Assembly: GCF_000020945.1 (NCBI RefSeq)
Contig: NC_011295.1
Coordinates: forward strand, 806,001 to 870,000
DNA length: 64,000 nucleotides
Direction: 5' to 3'
DNA from: Coprothermobacter proteolyticus DSM 5265
GTDB lineage: Bacteria > Coprothermobacterota > Coprothermobacteria > Coprothermobacterales > Coprothermobacteraceae
Part shown: piece after piece, positions 25,990 to 34,637 of the stretch
Numbering within the stretch: the stretch's first letter is position 1
Layout of the letters: every line of letters begins with the position of its first letter
Notes under the pieces: model-generated
What the model was told of the DNA's origin: nothing
The model's input: only the letters and a program-made list of their open reading frames with translations
Database searches by the model: none
Program-made: the position numbers and the translations under genes

Positions 25990-26463
25990 TTACAATACGC
26001 CTCCTGTCTCTGTAATCTTTACCACGTCTTTCTGGTAAACTCCTTTGCGTTTTAACTCAAGAACCTCAGCAGCTTTCAATATCCCTACCATGATTCCTTC
26101 TGGCTTCGGTGGGCAGCCGAAAACGTAGACATCCACTGGAACCAATGTATCTAGTGGTCCAGCTATGCTGTACCCGCCCCTAAAAACACCGCCTGTAATG
26201 CCGCAAACACCTACTACCACGATAGCTTTTGGTTCAGGAACCTGATCGATAACGCGAAGAACGCTTTCTTTTGCTACTGCGGTAACGGGACCAGTAGCTA
26301 CAATGATGTCAGCGTGCCTTGGACTACCGACTAGTTTCACACCAAAACGTTCTGCGTCATATTTAGGCGTTAAAGCTGCGAGTATTTCTATGTCGCACCC
26401 GTTGCAGCTTCCAGTGTTCAGGTGGTATATCCATAAAGATTTTTCTGGTTTAAACACGCTCAT
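25990..26463 (-). CDS. mbhJ: [NiFe] hydrogenase small subunit (MbhJ/NuoB type)
   Basis: Holds the proximal [4Fe-4S] cluster next to the active site. The four cysteines are visible: SCNGCDIEILAAL near residue 18, GVCGITGG near 84 and FGCPPKPEGI near 116. The 157-residue length is that of group 4 hydrogenase small subunits, which lack the medial and distal cluster domains of uptake enzymes. It sits between the NuoH-like and ferredoxin-like genes. Confidence 0.94.
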   Translation of the reverse strand: MSVFKPEKSLWIYHLNTGSCNGCDIEILAALTPKYDAERFGVKLVGSPRHADIIVATGPVTAVAKESVLRVIDQVPEPKAIVVVGVCGITGGVFRGGYSIAGPLDTLVPVDVYVFGCPPKPEGIMVGILKAAEVLELKRKGVYQKDVVKITETGGVL

Positions 26464-26476
26464 GCGATATTCCCTC

Positions 26477-27436
26477 CTATACCAATGTTAGTAGCAGCAG
26501 TAGAAGTGAAGCTAAACCAGGACCCAAGAGGTAGAACTTTGCACCTTGATCGATCCTAAATCGACCACTAACTGCTCTTGGAATGGTGTTAATGATTATG
26601 GCAACAAGTAGCGTTCCAAACAGAGTACTGAGCAAGTTGACAAAGACGTTTCCTGAAGCAGGACTAACAAAAACCATCCACAAGAAATAGCTGTATGCTA
26701 TCAGTTTCATGTGCTTAAGGCCAAACAACACAGCTAAGCGTGGTCCATGAAGTTCAGCACCGTAACCATCCACGATCTCTGTTTCAGCCTCTGGAATGTC
26801 AAAAGGTACAGAACCCACAATAGCTGGGCCTAACACCAGTAGAACAAGAAAAGTGCCAAGGAATATGGGGTCCATCAGTAGCGTACCTAGCTGGCTTTTA
26901 GCCACTAATAAAGCACTCATGGAGAATATCGACTCCACAGGTAACCCGGTAACAAACACTGCTCTATATCCCAATGCAACTATAAGCAGTATGAAAGGTA
27001 CTTCATAACTCAAAAGCATGGAGATTTCTCTTGAAGCACCTACTAACGTATAAGGGGATTTTCCTCCAAATCCGATGAGTACATAAACCATGGCCATGAG
27101 AGCAAAGGCGTAAGCGAAAATAATCAAGTCACCATTGGTCGATAGGAGTTGGAAATACCCTCCTGCCATGGGAAAAGGCAACACGCTTAGTGCTAACACC
27201 GCAGCTACAATTCCCATGACCAGAGCAGCATCCACAACCATGAGGGCACTTCTGCTAGCTACTTTTCCTTTTTTGTAGAACAGTTTCACAAAGTCAGTGA
27301 TGTTTTGCCAAAAAGGAGGGCCATATCTTCCTTGTAGACGAGCTACAATTTTTCTATCGATACCGCCCACTAAAAGCGCCCATATTGAGAGCAGCAAAAT
27401 CCACAGCAACCAATACACAACTTTCACATTAACCAC
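26477..27436 (-). CDS. mbhM: Membrane anchor subunit (MbhM/NuoH type)
   Basis: Connects the peripheral hydrogenase arm to the ion-translocating membrane arm. The 319-residue protein has about eight hydrophobic helices and NuoH-family motifs: GGIDRKIVARLQGRYGPP, FFAYAFALM-like helix at about 95, and the acidic loop PFDIPEAETEIVDGYGAELHGPR. The start is ATG 27436, overlapping the antiporter gene by 13 bp. Confidence 0.92.
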   Translation of the reverse strand: MVNVKVVYWLLWILLLSIWALLVGGIDRKIVARLQGRYGPPFWQNITDFVKLFYKKGKVASRSALMVVDAALVMGIVAAVLALSVLPFPMAGGYFQLLSTNGDLIIFAYAFALMAMVYVLIGFGGKSPYTLVGASREISMLLSYEVPFILLIVALGYRAVFVTGLPVESIFSMSALLVAKSQLGTLLMDPIFLGTFLVLLVLGPAIVGSVPFDIPEAETEIVDGYGAELHGPRLAVLFGLKHMKLIAYSYFLWMVFVSPASGNVFVNLLSTLFGTLLVAIIINTIPRAVSGRFRIDQGAKFYLLGPGLASLLLLLLTLV

Positions 27437-30400
27437 CCCCTACCAATAACAAACGCAGCAATGAAGAAGATCACTATGTATGTGGCATAATCGTTTATTA
27501 CTCCAGTATAAGTAGACCTTACCACATCTGCCATGAAGTCGAAAAATGACGTCAAGTACGTGTAACCAGCTTCTAAAGCATGTGCAGCCGCCTTGGATAA
27601 CCACAAACCATAAGGATAGAAAAGGTCTTCAAATTGCATGGTGGCACGTTCTGGCTCAAACAACGCACTACCGGTATAAACTTCACCTTCTTGCCTAGCT
27701 TTACGGAAAAATGGTACAAGCATGACAATAGTAGCCAACAGTGTTAGTAGCACAATCCAGAAAAATGCACCTGTCCATGAAATTCCAAGTTGAATGAAAC
27801 TGGTACCGATCAAAGCCAGTGCGCCAACCAAAAGAGAGACGTTTTCTACACCGCGCTTCGTGACTGATGTACTACCGAGCCACAAGATAAACCATTTCGC
27901 CGTGTATGCAATACTCAGTATGGTTCCCAGCATGAGCACAGCCGTTAACAAGGGCGAAAACGCGTAAATACTGCTCATGTACACACTCCACTTTGCTAAG
28001 AACCCTGAGGTCAAAGGCATAGCGGCCGATGCCAGTGAAGCTACAACTACAGACAAGCTGAGTAAAACTCCTTTGTTGCTCCTTTGGTAGCTGGTACCCA
28101 GGAACAGAACAGATTCGAAAAGCGCGTAGGCAACGGCAAAAATAAATGGAGCATAGCTAACGATGGCATTGGAACCTAAACCTGCTCCCTGAAGAGCTTT
28201 TGAACTTAAGAAGATAGCAATTATCAAGAAGCCCATGTTTGACAAAGATGAATAAGCCAATATTTCGCGGAGATTCTCCTTGCCCAATGCAATAAGCCCA
28301 CCATATATAATCTGAACTCCTGCCAGAATGACCACAGGGAACATAAGATAATTCTCCACGCCATACTTAAATGTAACCACCACCGCTCCCAAAGACAGGA
28401 TTCCGCTAAAGACTGCTCCCACTACTGGAGAGCTTTCGCCATACACCTTTATCATCCAACCGTGGAAACCAAACATACCAAGTTTTATCAATACACCGAG
28501 AGTCAATGCCAAGAGCCACCAGTTCTGACCTAAAGCCTGACCTGCCACTGCAAACATAAATGCCAGCCCAGAAGCCATAGCCCAGCCATAGTACGAGGAA
28601 GCTAATTCTCTGTTACCTTCTCCTACCACCATCATTAGACCGCTCCAGCTCAGAACCTCCCAAGCTACCAGTGTGCTGAGCAGACTGTTTGACGAAATTA
28701 ACCAAAGAAGGCTGATAAAACCAAGCAAAGCAGCGTTTATTTGAAAGCTCTTGTTTTTACCCCAACCTGTTCCTGAGAGACATACCATGCTAAGCACGGC
28801 TGATCCCACAGCCAAAAGCCCTAAGAGGATCGTAGATGTAACGCTACCTGCACTCAGCCCTAAGAGCTCAGCCGCGTTTTGTGGGAAAACTAGCACAAGC
28901 ACCGAAATCAGCAAACCTGCATAACCAACAGCGTGCAAACTCAGGTTGGCTAAAATGAACAAGGCAACAATGCATAACCACATCCAACCGTTATTAATGA
29001 GCCATTCAGCAACATTAAAAACTGCATGATCAAAACCCATTTGAGTTCCGGCGGTAAAGTTGAGTAATCCCTGAGAGAAATTATCTACAAACGGCGATAA
29101 GAACGAAATAGCTACAAGACCAGAAGCAAGCAGAATATAACCAACAGTGCGCCAACTCACGCGATCCCACTTCAGAGGAGAACCGCTAGTGATTGCCAAG
29201 TAAGAACCGTAATAGCTAGCTTCCACTATGCTGCCGATGGCTAACACTGCTGCTGCCCAGTAGAACTGTCTTTGAACCAATCCTATGATTATGAACAGTT
29301 TTGAGAAAAATGTCAAAAACGGGGGCATGCTTGAAAGACCAAGTACGGCAACCAAATTCGAATAGGCAGTGCTAATCCCACTCAAAGAACCTCCAGCCTT
29401 ATTCAGATCCCTGTCTGGTACTTTGTCGGTAATCTCGCCACTAAGCAAGAAGGCAAGCGCTTTACTTAGGCCATGGCCAAAAACATGCAGTATACCACCC
29501 ACAAATCCGATGGGGCTGCCTGAAAAAATGCCTAGTACCATGTAACCGACTTGGGCGGTGGATGAAAACGCCAAAAGCCTTTTTACATCGTGCTGCCTAT
29601 ATGCAGAAAATTCTCCCACAAGTACGGTCAAAGCGGCAATTACCATAAGAAATACCGAAAACTGTTTGGTCGTAGCAATAGCACCAGTGAAGACGATGTA
29701 CATAAAGCGCACCATGGCCAAAATACCTATCTTAATCACTGCACCTGAAAGTAAAGCGGAAATGGAAGCCGGTGCAGCGGGGTGAGCATCTGGAAGCCAA
29801 CTGTTAAGAGGCCAGATTGCTCCTTCCACACCAAAACCCACAAAGAGCGAAGCAATCGCCAGCCAAAGGGTGCCCGTAGGCATGGAACCAATCTTGAAAG
29901 AGATGTCCCACATGTTCAGCGAACGAGTACCTTGGTAGATCAGTATCAAAGCAAATAGAACAAATGAAGTAGCTACTGAACCAAGAATTAGGTACTTCAT
30001 GCTCGCTTCCGCAGTTTCTGCAGTCCTGTACGCGTTGACCAAAGCGTAGGCACTAATACTTGCAATTTCTAAGAACACGTACATGTTAAACAAATCATTC
30101 GTAAGAGAAACACCCGTGGCTCCCGTCACCATGAGTATGGTAAGTATGATGAACCGCATCTCGTCGTGCACATGAAGATAGGAAAGGTTATATATGAATG
30201 CAGCTAAAGCAATAAACCACAACAACATACTCAGACCCGCACCGAAAACATCTATCCAAAGAGCAATTCCCAGCGGGGGTTTAAACCCGGACATAAACAC
30301 GAAGATGGGTTTATCCATCGCTTTTGGTAACACTACAAGAAGTCCAAATAGTAATTGGAACAATGCAAGACCTACGCCCACAAAGGTCGCAAGAAACTTC

Positions 30401-30498
30401 CTTTTTCCGAAAAGTAGGTTTATAAAAGGAAGCAAGAAAGCAACTACCAAAGGTATACCAATTAATAAAGCTGCCGGTTGATATGTTTGCCAGGTCAT
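27424..30498 (-). CDS. Large antiporter-like subunit, apparently two MrpD/NuoL modules in one protein
   Basis: Ion-translocating membrane subunit of the hydrogenase; 1024 residues, about twice a single MbhH or MrpD. The first module (about 1-480) has the TM5 Glu in MYVFLEIASISAYALVNAY, WPLNSWLPDAHPAAPASISALLSGAVIKIG and a VKRLLAFSSTAQVGYMV loop. The second (about 500-930) repeats the plan: TLVAWEVLSWSGLMMVVG, LIKLGMFGFHGWMIKVYG and LREILAYSSLSNMGFLI, but at the TM8 position it reads SGILSLGAVV, without the Lys. The last 90 residues add a charged linker and helices, perhaps the MbhI-like or lateral-helix part. No separate mbhI is seen. It overlaps mbhG by 4 bp. Confidence 0.85.
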   Translation of the reverse strand: MTWQTYQPAALLIGIPLVVAFLLPFINLLFGKRKFLATFVGVGLALFQLLFGLLVVLPKAMDKPIFVFMSGFKPPLGIALWIDVFGAGLSMLLWFIALAAFIYNLSYLHVHDEMRFIILTILMVTGATGVSLTNDLFNMYVFLEIASISAYALVNAYRTAETAEASMKYLILGSVATSFVLFALILIYQGTRSLNMWDISFKIGSMPTGTLWLAIASLFVGFGVEGAIWPLNSWLPDAHPAAPASISALLSGAVIKIGILAMVRFMYIVFTGAIATTKQFSVFLMVIAALTVLVGEFSAYRQHDVKRLLAFSSTAQVGYMVLGIFSGSPIGFVGGILHVFGHGLSKALAFLLSGEITDKVPDRDLNKAGGSLSGISTAYSNLVAVLGLSSMPPFLTFFSKLFIIIGLVQRQFYWAAAVLAIGSIVEASYYGSYLAITSGSPLKWDRVSWRTVGYILLASGLVAISFLSPFVDNFSQGLLNFTAGTQMGFDHAVFNVAEWLINNGWMWLCIVALFILANLSLHAVGYAGLLISVLVLVFPQNAAELLGLSAGSVTSTILLGLLAVGSAVLSMVCLSGTGWGKNKSFQINAALLGFISLLWLISSNSLLSTLVAWEVLSWSGLMMVVGEGNRELASSYYGWAMASGLAFMFAVAGQALGQNWWLLALTLGVLIKLGMFGFHGWMIKVYGESSPVVGAVFSGILSLGAVVVTFKYGVENYLMFPVVILAGVQIIYGGLIALGKENLREILAYSSLSNMGFLIIAIFLSSKALQGAGLGSNAIVSYAPFIFAVAYALFESVLFLGTSYQRSNKGVLLSLSVVVASLASAAMPLTSGFLAKWSVYMSSIYAFSPLLTAVLMLGTILSIAYTAKWFILWLGSTSVTKRGVENVSLLVGALALIGTSFIQLGISWTGAFFWIVLLTLLATIVMLVPFFRKARQEGEVYTGSALFEPERATMQFEDLFYPYGLWLSKAAAHALEAGYTYLTSFFDFMADVVRSTYTGVINDYATYIVIFFIAAFVIGRGWLM

Positions 30499-30836
30499 CC
30501 TTTCAGCCTCCTCACCTTATTCATGTCAAAGGTGCCAAAATGTTTGTGGATCCAAAGTGCAATACTTAAAGCCATGGCGGTTACTGCAACATCAATGACG
30601 ATGGACGTAAGCGTTAAAGCGTGTGGAACAGGATCTGCTACTGAGAGTGTTGGTTCTATATCCAAAAAGATGGGAGCTGTGGCACCAATGCCCCAATATC
30701 CCAAAGATACAATCATCAAGTTTAAACCTGAAGTTACCACAGACAAACTTATGATGATTTTTATCAGATTCTTTCGGGCCAATATGCCATAAAGCCCAGC
30801 TAGGAACACACCAGCCATGAGTAAGAATGCAAGCAT
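30495..30836 (-). CDS. mbhG: Antiporter-type subunit MbhG (MrpC/NuoK family)
   Basis: Three-helix membrane protein of 113 residues. The family features are an N-terminal helix, a RKNLIKIIISLSVVTSGLNL helix and LTLTSIVIDVAVTAMALSIAL with the C-terminal RLKG. It resembles MrpC, contributing to the sodium/proton module of the hydrogenase. It sits directly after mbhF (one-base gap). Confidence 0.9.
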   Translation of the reverse strand: MLAFLLMAGVFLAGLYGILARKNLIKIIISLSVVTSGLNLMIVSLGYWGIGATAPIFLDIEPTLSVADPVPHALTLTSIVIDVAVTAMALSIALWIHKHFGTFDMNKVRRLKG

Positions 30837-31259
30837 TTAAAACTCCCCCTCCTTAGTCTCAGCCATGGCACCGATAACTTCAACGATGCCTCCAAAAACT
30901 TTAACGCCAACGAAAAAGTTCATTAAAGCAACTACTCCAGCACTAAGGATCTTACCGGTTATGCCAACACCAAGAAAGTCGCCCATAAAAAAACCGGTCT
31001 TCCACAACCCTATGATAGCCGCGCCTGCAAAACCAATACCACCCAAAGCTTCCATGAGAGTGTACTTCTCCAAGTTGAATCTGTGTAACACAACGTCAGC
31101 TCCAAAGACGAGGAACACCAACGCTGCCACACCACCTAGAATAACTCCGCCCTGGAAACCTCCTCCCGGACTGAGATGGCCATGTAACACCACATAAGCT
31201 CCCAGTGTCATTACTATTGGAGAGATAAACTTTACGATGACTTTTGGTACCATGGTCAT
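30837..31259 (-). CDS. mbhF: Antiporter-type subunit MbhF (MrpB family)
   Basis: Four-helix membrane protein of 140 residues. It has the diagnostic MrpB loop HGHLSPGGGFQGGVILG (about residues 26-42) and a Gly-rich C-terminal helix region ending AETKEGEF. It is part of the Mrp-like ion-translocating module and overlaps mbhE by 4 bp. Confidence 0.93.
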   Translation of the reverse strand: MTMVPKVIVKFISPIVMTLGAYVVLHGHLSPGGGFQGGVILGGVAALVFLVFGADVVLHRFNLEKYTLMEALGGIGFAGAAIIGLWKTGFFMGDFLGVGITGKILSAGVVALMNFFVGVKVFGGIVEVIGAMAETKEGEF

Positions 31260-31636
31260 TTTTCTTCGCCACCTTTCAAAGCCGTAACCATGTAAACCAG
31301 ACCAGTTATGGCAACGAACAAGATTGTGGCTTCACCTAATGTATCGTATCCTCTGTAACCAAACACAATGGACGTTACTACGTTGGCTGCATTTACACTG
31401 CATTCACCACCGGCAAACTTGCAATCAGGCTTATTACCGGTCTGCTGTGCTATTTCATACTCGGTTATGGTTTTACCAATATTTGGTATGGGCATAAGAG
31501 GATCAGGTGTATCCTGCAGCGTAGAATACTCAGAAAGAGGCGTATTGAAAAGGCTGTCGTTGCCGTGCAGCGATAAGAATATGCCGAAAAACAAAAAAGC
31601 CACTATGACAAAAGCCAGAAAATCTCTAAATTTCAT
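31256..31636 (-). CDS. mbhE: Antiporter-type subunit MbhE (MrpB N-terminal / MrpA C-terminal-like)
   Basis: 126-residue membrane protein with an N-terminal helix, a roughly 55-residue outside loop and a C-terminal helix. The C-terminal block NVVTSIVFGYRGYDTLGEATILFVA is the Mrp/Mbh signature. The loop carries two cysteines (PDCKFAGGECSV) not expected in an ion channel part; they could form a disulfide on the outer face. Overlaps with both neighbours are 4 bp. Confidence 0.88.
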   Translation of the reverse strand: MKFRDFLAFVIVAFLFFGIFLSLHGNDSLFNTPLSEYSTLQDTPDPLMPIPNIGKTITEYEIAQQTGNKPDCKFAGGECSVNAANVVTSIVFGYRGYDTLGEATILFVAITGLVYMVTALKGGEEK

Positions 31637-31884
31637 TCTTCCACCTCCTTGGTTCTTTGCAGAACCACGAAGAAGATAATTGGTACAACAACAACACCCA
31701 CTGCAGCTTCTGCAATTGCAACGTCGGGAGCATTTAGAAGAAGGAACTCCAAAGCAACAAATGAACCCATAACAGCTTGACCAATGACAGCTCTGACAAG
31801 ATTCCTCTGCAAAACCGTGAACCAGGCGCTAATTAGTGCCCCTACGAGGTTAATCACGTGGAGCAAAAGGATGCCATTACTCAT
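31633..31884 (-). CDS. mbhD: Antiporter-type subunit MbhD (MrpA C-terminal domain / DUF4040)
   Basis: 83-residue protein with three hydrophobic helices. It matches the DUF4040 pattern: RNLVRAVIGQAVMGSFVALEFLLLNAPDVAIAEAAVG, where APDVAxxEAAVG is the signature. It is part of the Mrp-like module. It overlaps mbhC by 8 bp and mbhE by 4 bp. Confidence 0.9.
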   Translation of the reverse strand: MSNGILLLHVINLVGALISAWFTVLQRNLVRAVIGQAVMGSFVALEFLLLNAPDVAIAEAAVGVVVVPIIFFVVLQRTKEVEE

Positions 31885-32227
31885 CTGCTTTAGCCTCCTT
31901 TCTGCTCTTCAAATGGTCCGTTACAGATTTCTCCCAAAGTGGAACGCCCGCGTAATAACACGCTCTAGCTAGTACATGAGAAGCAGTGGGGTTTGTAATG
32001 AGCATAAAAAGTGAGAGTAGTAATGCCTTCACTCCAAAGCTAGAAAGCAAACCCAAATGAATCTCTCTTAGAAAAACGCCAAGCATTATGCTTATACAGC
32101 CGAGTGTTACATTCTTTGTAGAAGTCTGTAACTTGCAGAAGGGATCAGGCATACGAAGTATACCTACTACACCAGCAAAATTGAAAAAAGCACCTATGGC
32201 ATAAAAAACATAAGCTACATAATCCAT
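31877..32227 (-). CDS. mbhC: Antiporter-type subunit MbhC (MrpG family)
   Basis: 116-residue, three-helix membrane protein with the MrpG phrase GVVGILRMPDPFCKLQTSTKN and the helix-end LITNPTASHVLARACYYAGV. This family is always found in Mrp antiporters and Mbh-type complexes. It lies one base after mbhB. Confidence 0.92.
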   Translation of the reverse strand: MDYVAYVFYAIGAFFNFAGVVGILRMPDPFCKLQTSTKNVTLGCISIMLGVFLREIHLGLLSSFGVKALLLSLFMLITNPTASHVLARACYYAGVPLWEKSVTDHLKSRKEAKADE

Positions 32228-32228
32228 G

Positions 32229-32483
32229 CTATAGCTCCCCCCTTATGTAGCGTGCATAAGCAACTACCATGATAAAGTCCAGTAAGGCCAGTACCAAAGC
32301 TATGTCCAGGTAAATACCACGTCGCATTTCCAAGCTCCAAAGAGCTAATACCACCGCAATAATAGGAGAGATTGTCGACATCGCAACAATACGATCCATG
32401 TCCTGGGGCCCTATTACAACCCTGTACAGAAGAACCACAGACAAAATGATAAGGAATAACATGAGCAGTAATTCAACACTCAT
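32229..32483 (-). CDS. mbhB: Antiporter-type subunit MbhB (MrpF family)
   Basis: 84-residue, three-helix membrane protein with the MrpF features RVVIGPQDMDRIVAMSTISPI and ALVLALLDFIMVVAYARYI. It overlaps mbhA by 4 bp. Confidence 0.92.
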   Translation of the reverse strand: MSVELLLMLFLIILSVVLLYRVVIGPQDMDRIVAMSTISPIIAVVLALWSLEMRRGIYLDIALVLALLDFIMVVAYARYIRGEL

Positions 32484-32989
32484 GGGAAAAGCCTCCTCGC
32501 AAACGGGGCGGCAAAACCATAGATGATTTCCGCACCCTTTTTAGGATCCTCCGTATCAACGTGGATCCAGTGGATGTACATTTTCTTCTCGTCTTTATCT
32601 ATATCAACTGTTATGGTACCTGGGGTCAATGTTATGGAATTAGCTACCAGCGTATATGCCTCGTCTGATGGGAAGTCCGCTTCTATTTCCACTATGCCAG
32701 GATAAATAGGCAACCTTGGATTCAACGTCCGTAGAGCCAAGTCAATATTGGCTTTTACCATTTCTTTTAAGAGCACAAAGAAATAAACTATGAGCGTTGG
32801 CCAATTTAACGGGTTCAACACATTCAAGAATTTCGTATCTAACCAAAGGTCGTATGTGAAAAGCGTAACCACAAACGTTAATATGAGCCCGAAGATTAAT
32901 TCTTGAGCATCTAATGACCAAGTAAACAACAGCCAAAAGACCATGCTAAGAAACCATACGCCCGCGAAAGTCTTAGCTTTATTATTCAC
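32480..32989 (-). CDS. mbhA: Antiporter-type subunit MbhA (MrpE family)
   Basis: 169-residue protein with two or three N-terminal helices and a cytoplasmic domain. MrpE hallmarks are FFVLLKEMVKANIDLALRTLNP and VANSITLTPGTITVDIDKD, followed by MYIHWIHVDTEDP. It follows the large-subunit gene by 18 bases. Confidence 0.93.
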   Translation of the reverse strand: MNNKAKTFAGVWFLSMVFWLLFTWSLDAQELIFGLILTFVVTLFTYDLWLDTKFLNVLNPLNWPTLIVYFFVLLKEMVKANIDLALRTLNPRLPIYPGIVEIEADFPSDEAYTLVANSITLTPGTITVDIDKDEKKMYIHWIHVDTEDPKKGAEIIYGFAAPFARRLFP

Positions 32990-33007
32990 ATGCCATCACC
33001 TACCCAT

Positions 33008-34090
33008 CTATCGATCCATGCAACTCATGCAAGGATCAATGTGACCAACTATAACAGGAGCGTCAGCCAAGTTAGATCCACGCATCATGTGCTCAGAAGC
33101 AGGCAAGTTAATCAAAGTAGGTGTTCTGATCTTTAGCCTACCTGGCTTGTCAGTTCCATCAGTGATCAGATGGTAAGCTAATTCACCTCGTGGAGCCTCT
33201 ACACGGCCAATGACATCATTGGGTTCAATCTTCAAAACCGGCTTCGGATTCTTTATTTGCCCTGCAGGCATCTTGTCCAAAACCTGTCTGATGATTTTAA
33301 TGGATTCTAATACCTCGAGAACCCTAACAAACGTACGTGACCAAACATCACCGTCATCTAATACTACTAGGTCAAAATCCAACAATGGATAAACAGCATA
33401 TGGCGCGGTTTTTCTCAAATCCTCTCTAATGCCTGAACCTCGAGCGGTGGGACCAACCACGCCTAGCAAATGAGCTTCCTTCCTACTCACAATACCCACA
33501 TTTTTTGTCCTAGCTAATATGCTCGCATCTTTGCTCCACGTGTCCTTAAGCTTGAGCCCAAGGTCTTCAAGGGTTTCTAGAGCAGCCTTTATTTGACTAG
33601 AAATACTCTCATCGACATCACGCCTTACACCACCCAAAGTGTTTATTGCGTAGTTAACACGATTACCTGACAACAGCTCCAGCATGTCCATCACAGCTTC
33701 TCTTCCAGACCACGTGAACATGAACAGCGTATCAAACCCCATCTTGTGAGCCATTGCTCCCAAGTACATTAAGTGGCTGTGTATCCTCTCGAGCTCAGCT
33801 GTTAAAACACGAATGTATTCGGCTCTTTCCGGAACTTCCAAGCCCGCCGCCTTCTCTACCGCCAGACAGTATGCCCAGCTGTGATGAAAAGAGCAAATAC
33901 CGCAGGTTCTCTCCACTAAGCCTAGATCGCGAATAAAAGTTCTTTTGGTAGCGCTTTTCTCAATGGCTCTGTGAATGAAACCAATCTTGATTTCAGCATC
34001 GACCACCATTTCTCCCTCGAGCTGAAGTTCGATGTATTCCCCTTCCTCGAAGGCCGGATGATAGGGTCCCAAAGGAAATTTATAGCCCAT
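33008..34090 (-). CDS. mbhL: [NiFe] hydrogenase large subunit, group 4 (MbhL/NuoD type)
   Basis: Catalytic subunit for proton reduction to H2. Both nickel-binding motifs are intact: ERTCGICSFHHS near residue 65 and HIDPCMSCMDR at the very C-terminus. This makes it a true hydrogenase rather than the sulfane reductase (Mbs/Mbx) paralogue, in which these motifs are degraded. The 360-residue chain ends with the Arg of the second motif, so there is no C-terminal extension to be cleaved. The rest follows NuoD/EchE (IHSHLMYLG, GPTARGSGIREDLRK, RGELAYHLITDGT). It follows mbhK by ten bases. Confidence 0.95.
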   Translation of the reverse strand: MGYKFPLGPYHPAFEEGEYIELQLEGEMVVDAEIKIGFIHRAIEKSATKRTFIRDLGLVERTCGICSFHHSWAYCLAVEKAAGLEVPERAEYIRVLTAELERIHSHLMYLGAMAHKMGFDTLFMFTWSGREAVMDMLELLSGNRVNYAINTLGGVRRDVDESISSQIKAALETLEDLGLKLKDTWSKDASILARTKNVGIVSRKEAHLLGVVGPTARGSGIREDLRKTAPYAVYPLLDFDLVVLDDGDVWSRTFVRVLEVLESIKIIRQVLDKMPAGQIKNPKPVLKIEPNDVIGRVEAPRGELAYHLITDGTDKPGRLKIRTPTLINLPASEHMMRGSNLADAPVIVGHIDPCMSCMDR

Positions 34091-34100
34091 TATGCACCTC

Positions 34101-34490
34101 CTAAAAGTCTAGATAGATTCCGCGCTTAGCATCATCCGGGATGATTAGCCTTTTTGGACGCGGATGGTTGGAGAACTTGATGTCAAACAAATCCATAATC
34201 TCTCTTTCTGCCCAATCAGCAGCTGGTAGTAAAGGTGTTATAGAAGGAACAGTTTTGTCTTCAGGTACCGGCAGTTTCAGCGAACACACCCAATTCCCAT
34301 AGGAAAAATGATATTGCATAAATAGGCGATCTTCCTCAGGATATGCAGTTATGGTGATAAAGCGCAATACATCTTTGAAATCTGTGATGAACTCTAAAAG
34401 CTTAAGTACGTCCACATCTACTATTTCTCTTTCACCTTCTCCGTTCAAACCGTAACGTTGTAACTTAGATTGTTCTACACCAGGTAACAA
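34101..34490 (-). CDS. mbhK: Hydrogenase subunit MbhK (NuoC type)
   Basis: First gene of the hydrogenase operon. The 129-residue soluble subunit has the NuoC signature as AADWAEREIMDLFDIKFSNHPRPKRLIIPDD, ending KRGIYLDF. It sits between the large subunit and the small subunit in group 4 enzymes. The start is set at TTG 34490, about eight bases after GAGGGGG; a GTG at 34496 would touch the ribosome site. Confidence 0.9.
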   Translation of the reverse strand: MLPGVEQSKLQRYGLNGEGEREIVDVDVLKLLEFITDFKDVLRFITITAYPEEDRLFMQYHFSYGNWVCSLKLPVPEDKTVPSITPLLPAADWAEREIMDLFDIKFSNHPRPKRLIIPDDAKRGIYLDF

Positions 34491-34611
34491 ACTCACACCC
34501 CCTCACTTTTTGGAAAGCATTTTTTACCGTCCGCTGTATCACTTCTTCTAAATTCAGTTAGACATTTTAACACTATTCAGTCCAACTAGAACCAACATCG
34601 CAAACAACTTA

Positions 34612-34617
34612 ATTATA
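34612..34617 (-). promoter_or_regulatory. Possible -10 of the hydrogenase operon
   Basis: TATAAT on the minus strand, 122 bases before mbhK, with no good -35. It lies five bases from the hypF -10 on the other strand, so the two would compete for polymerase if both are real. A second, weaker AT-rich candidate is near 34563-34570. Confidence 0.35.
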
Positions 34618-34619
34618 CC

Positions 34620-34628
34620 TGCTATAAT
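34620..34628 (+). promoter_or_regulatory. Extended -10 promoter of the hyp operon (leaderless hypF)
   Basis: TGCTATAAT matches the extended -10 consensus exactly; the -35 region is poor, as is usual for such promoters. The predicted start of transcription is about 34634-34636, two to four bases before the hypF ATG at 34638. There is no ribosome site before that ATG, so hypF should be translated from a leaderless mRNA. Confidence 0.65.
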
Positions 34629-34637
34629 TCAATCTTG

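Noticed and set aside
25238-34490. Mbs/Mbx-type sulfane sulfur reductase rather than hydrogenase
   Set aside because: Both nickel-binding CxxC motifs (CGIC and CMSC) are complete, which Mbs/Mbx large subunits lack.
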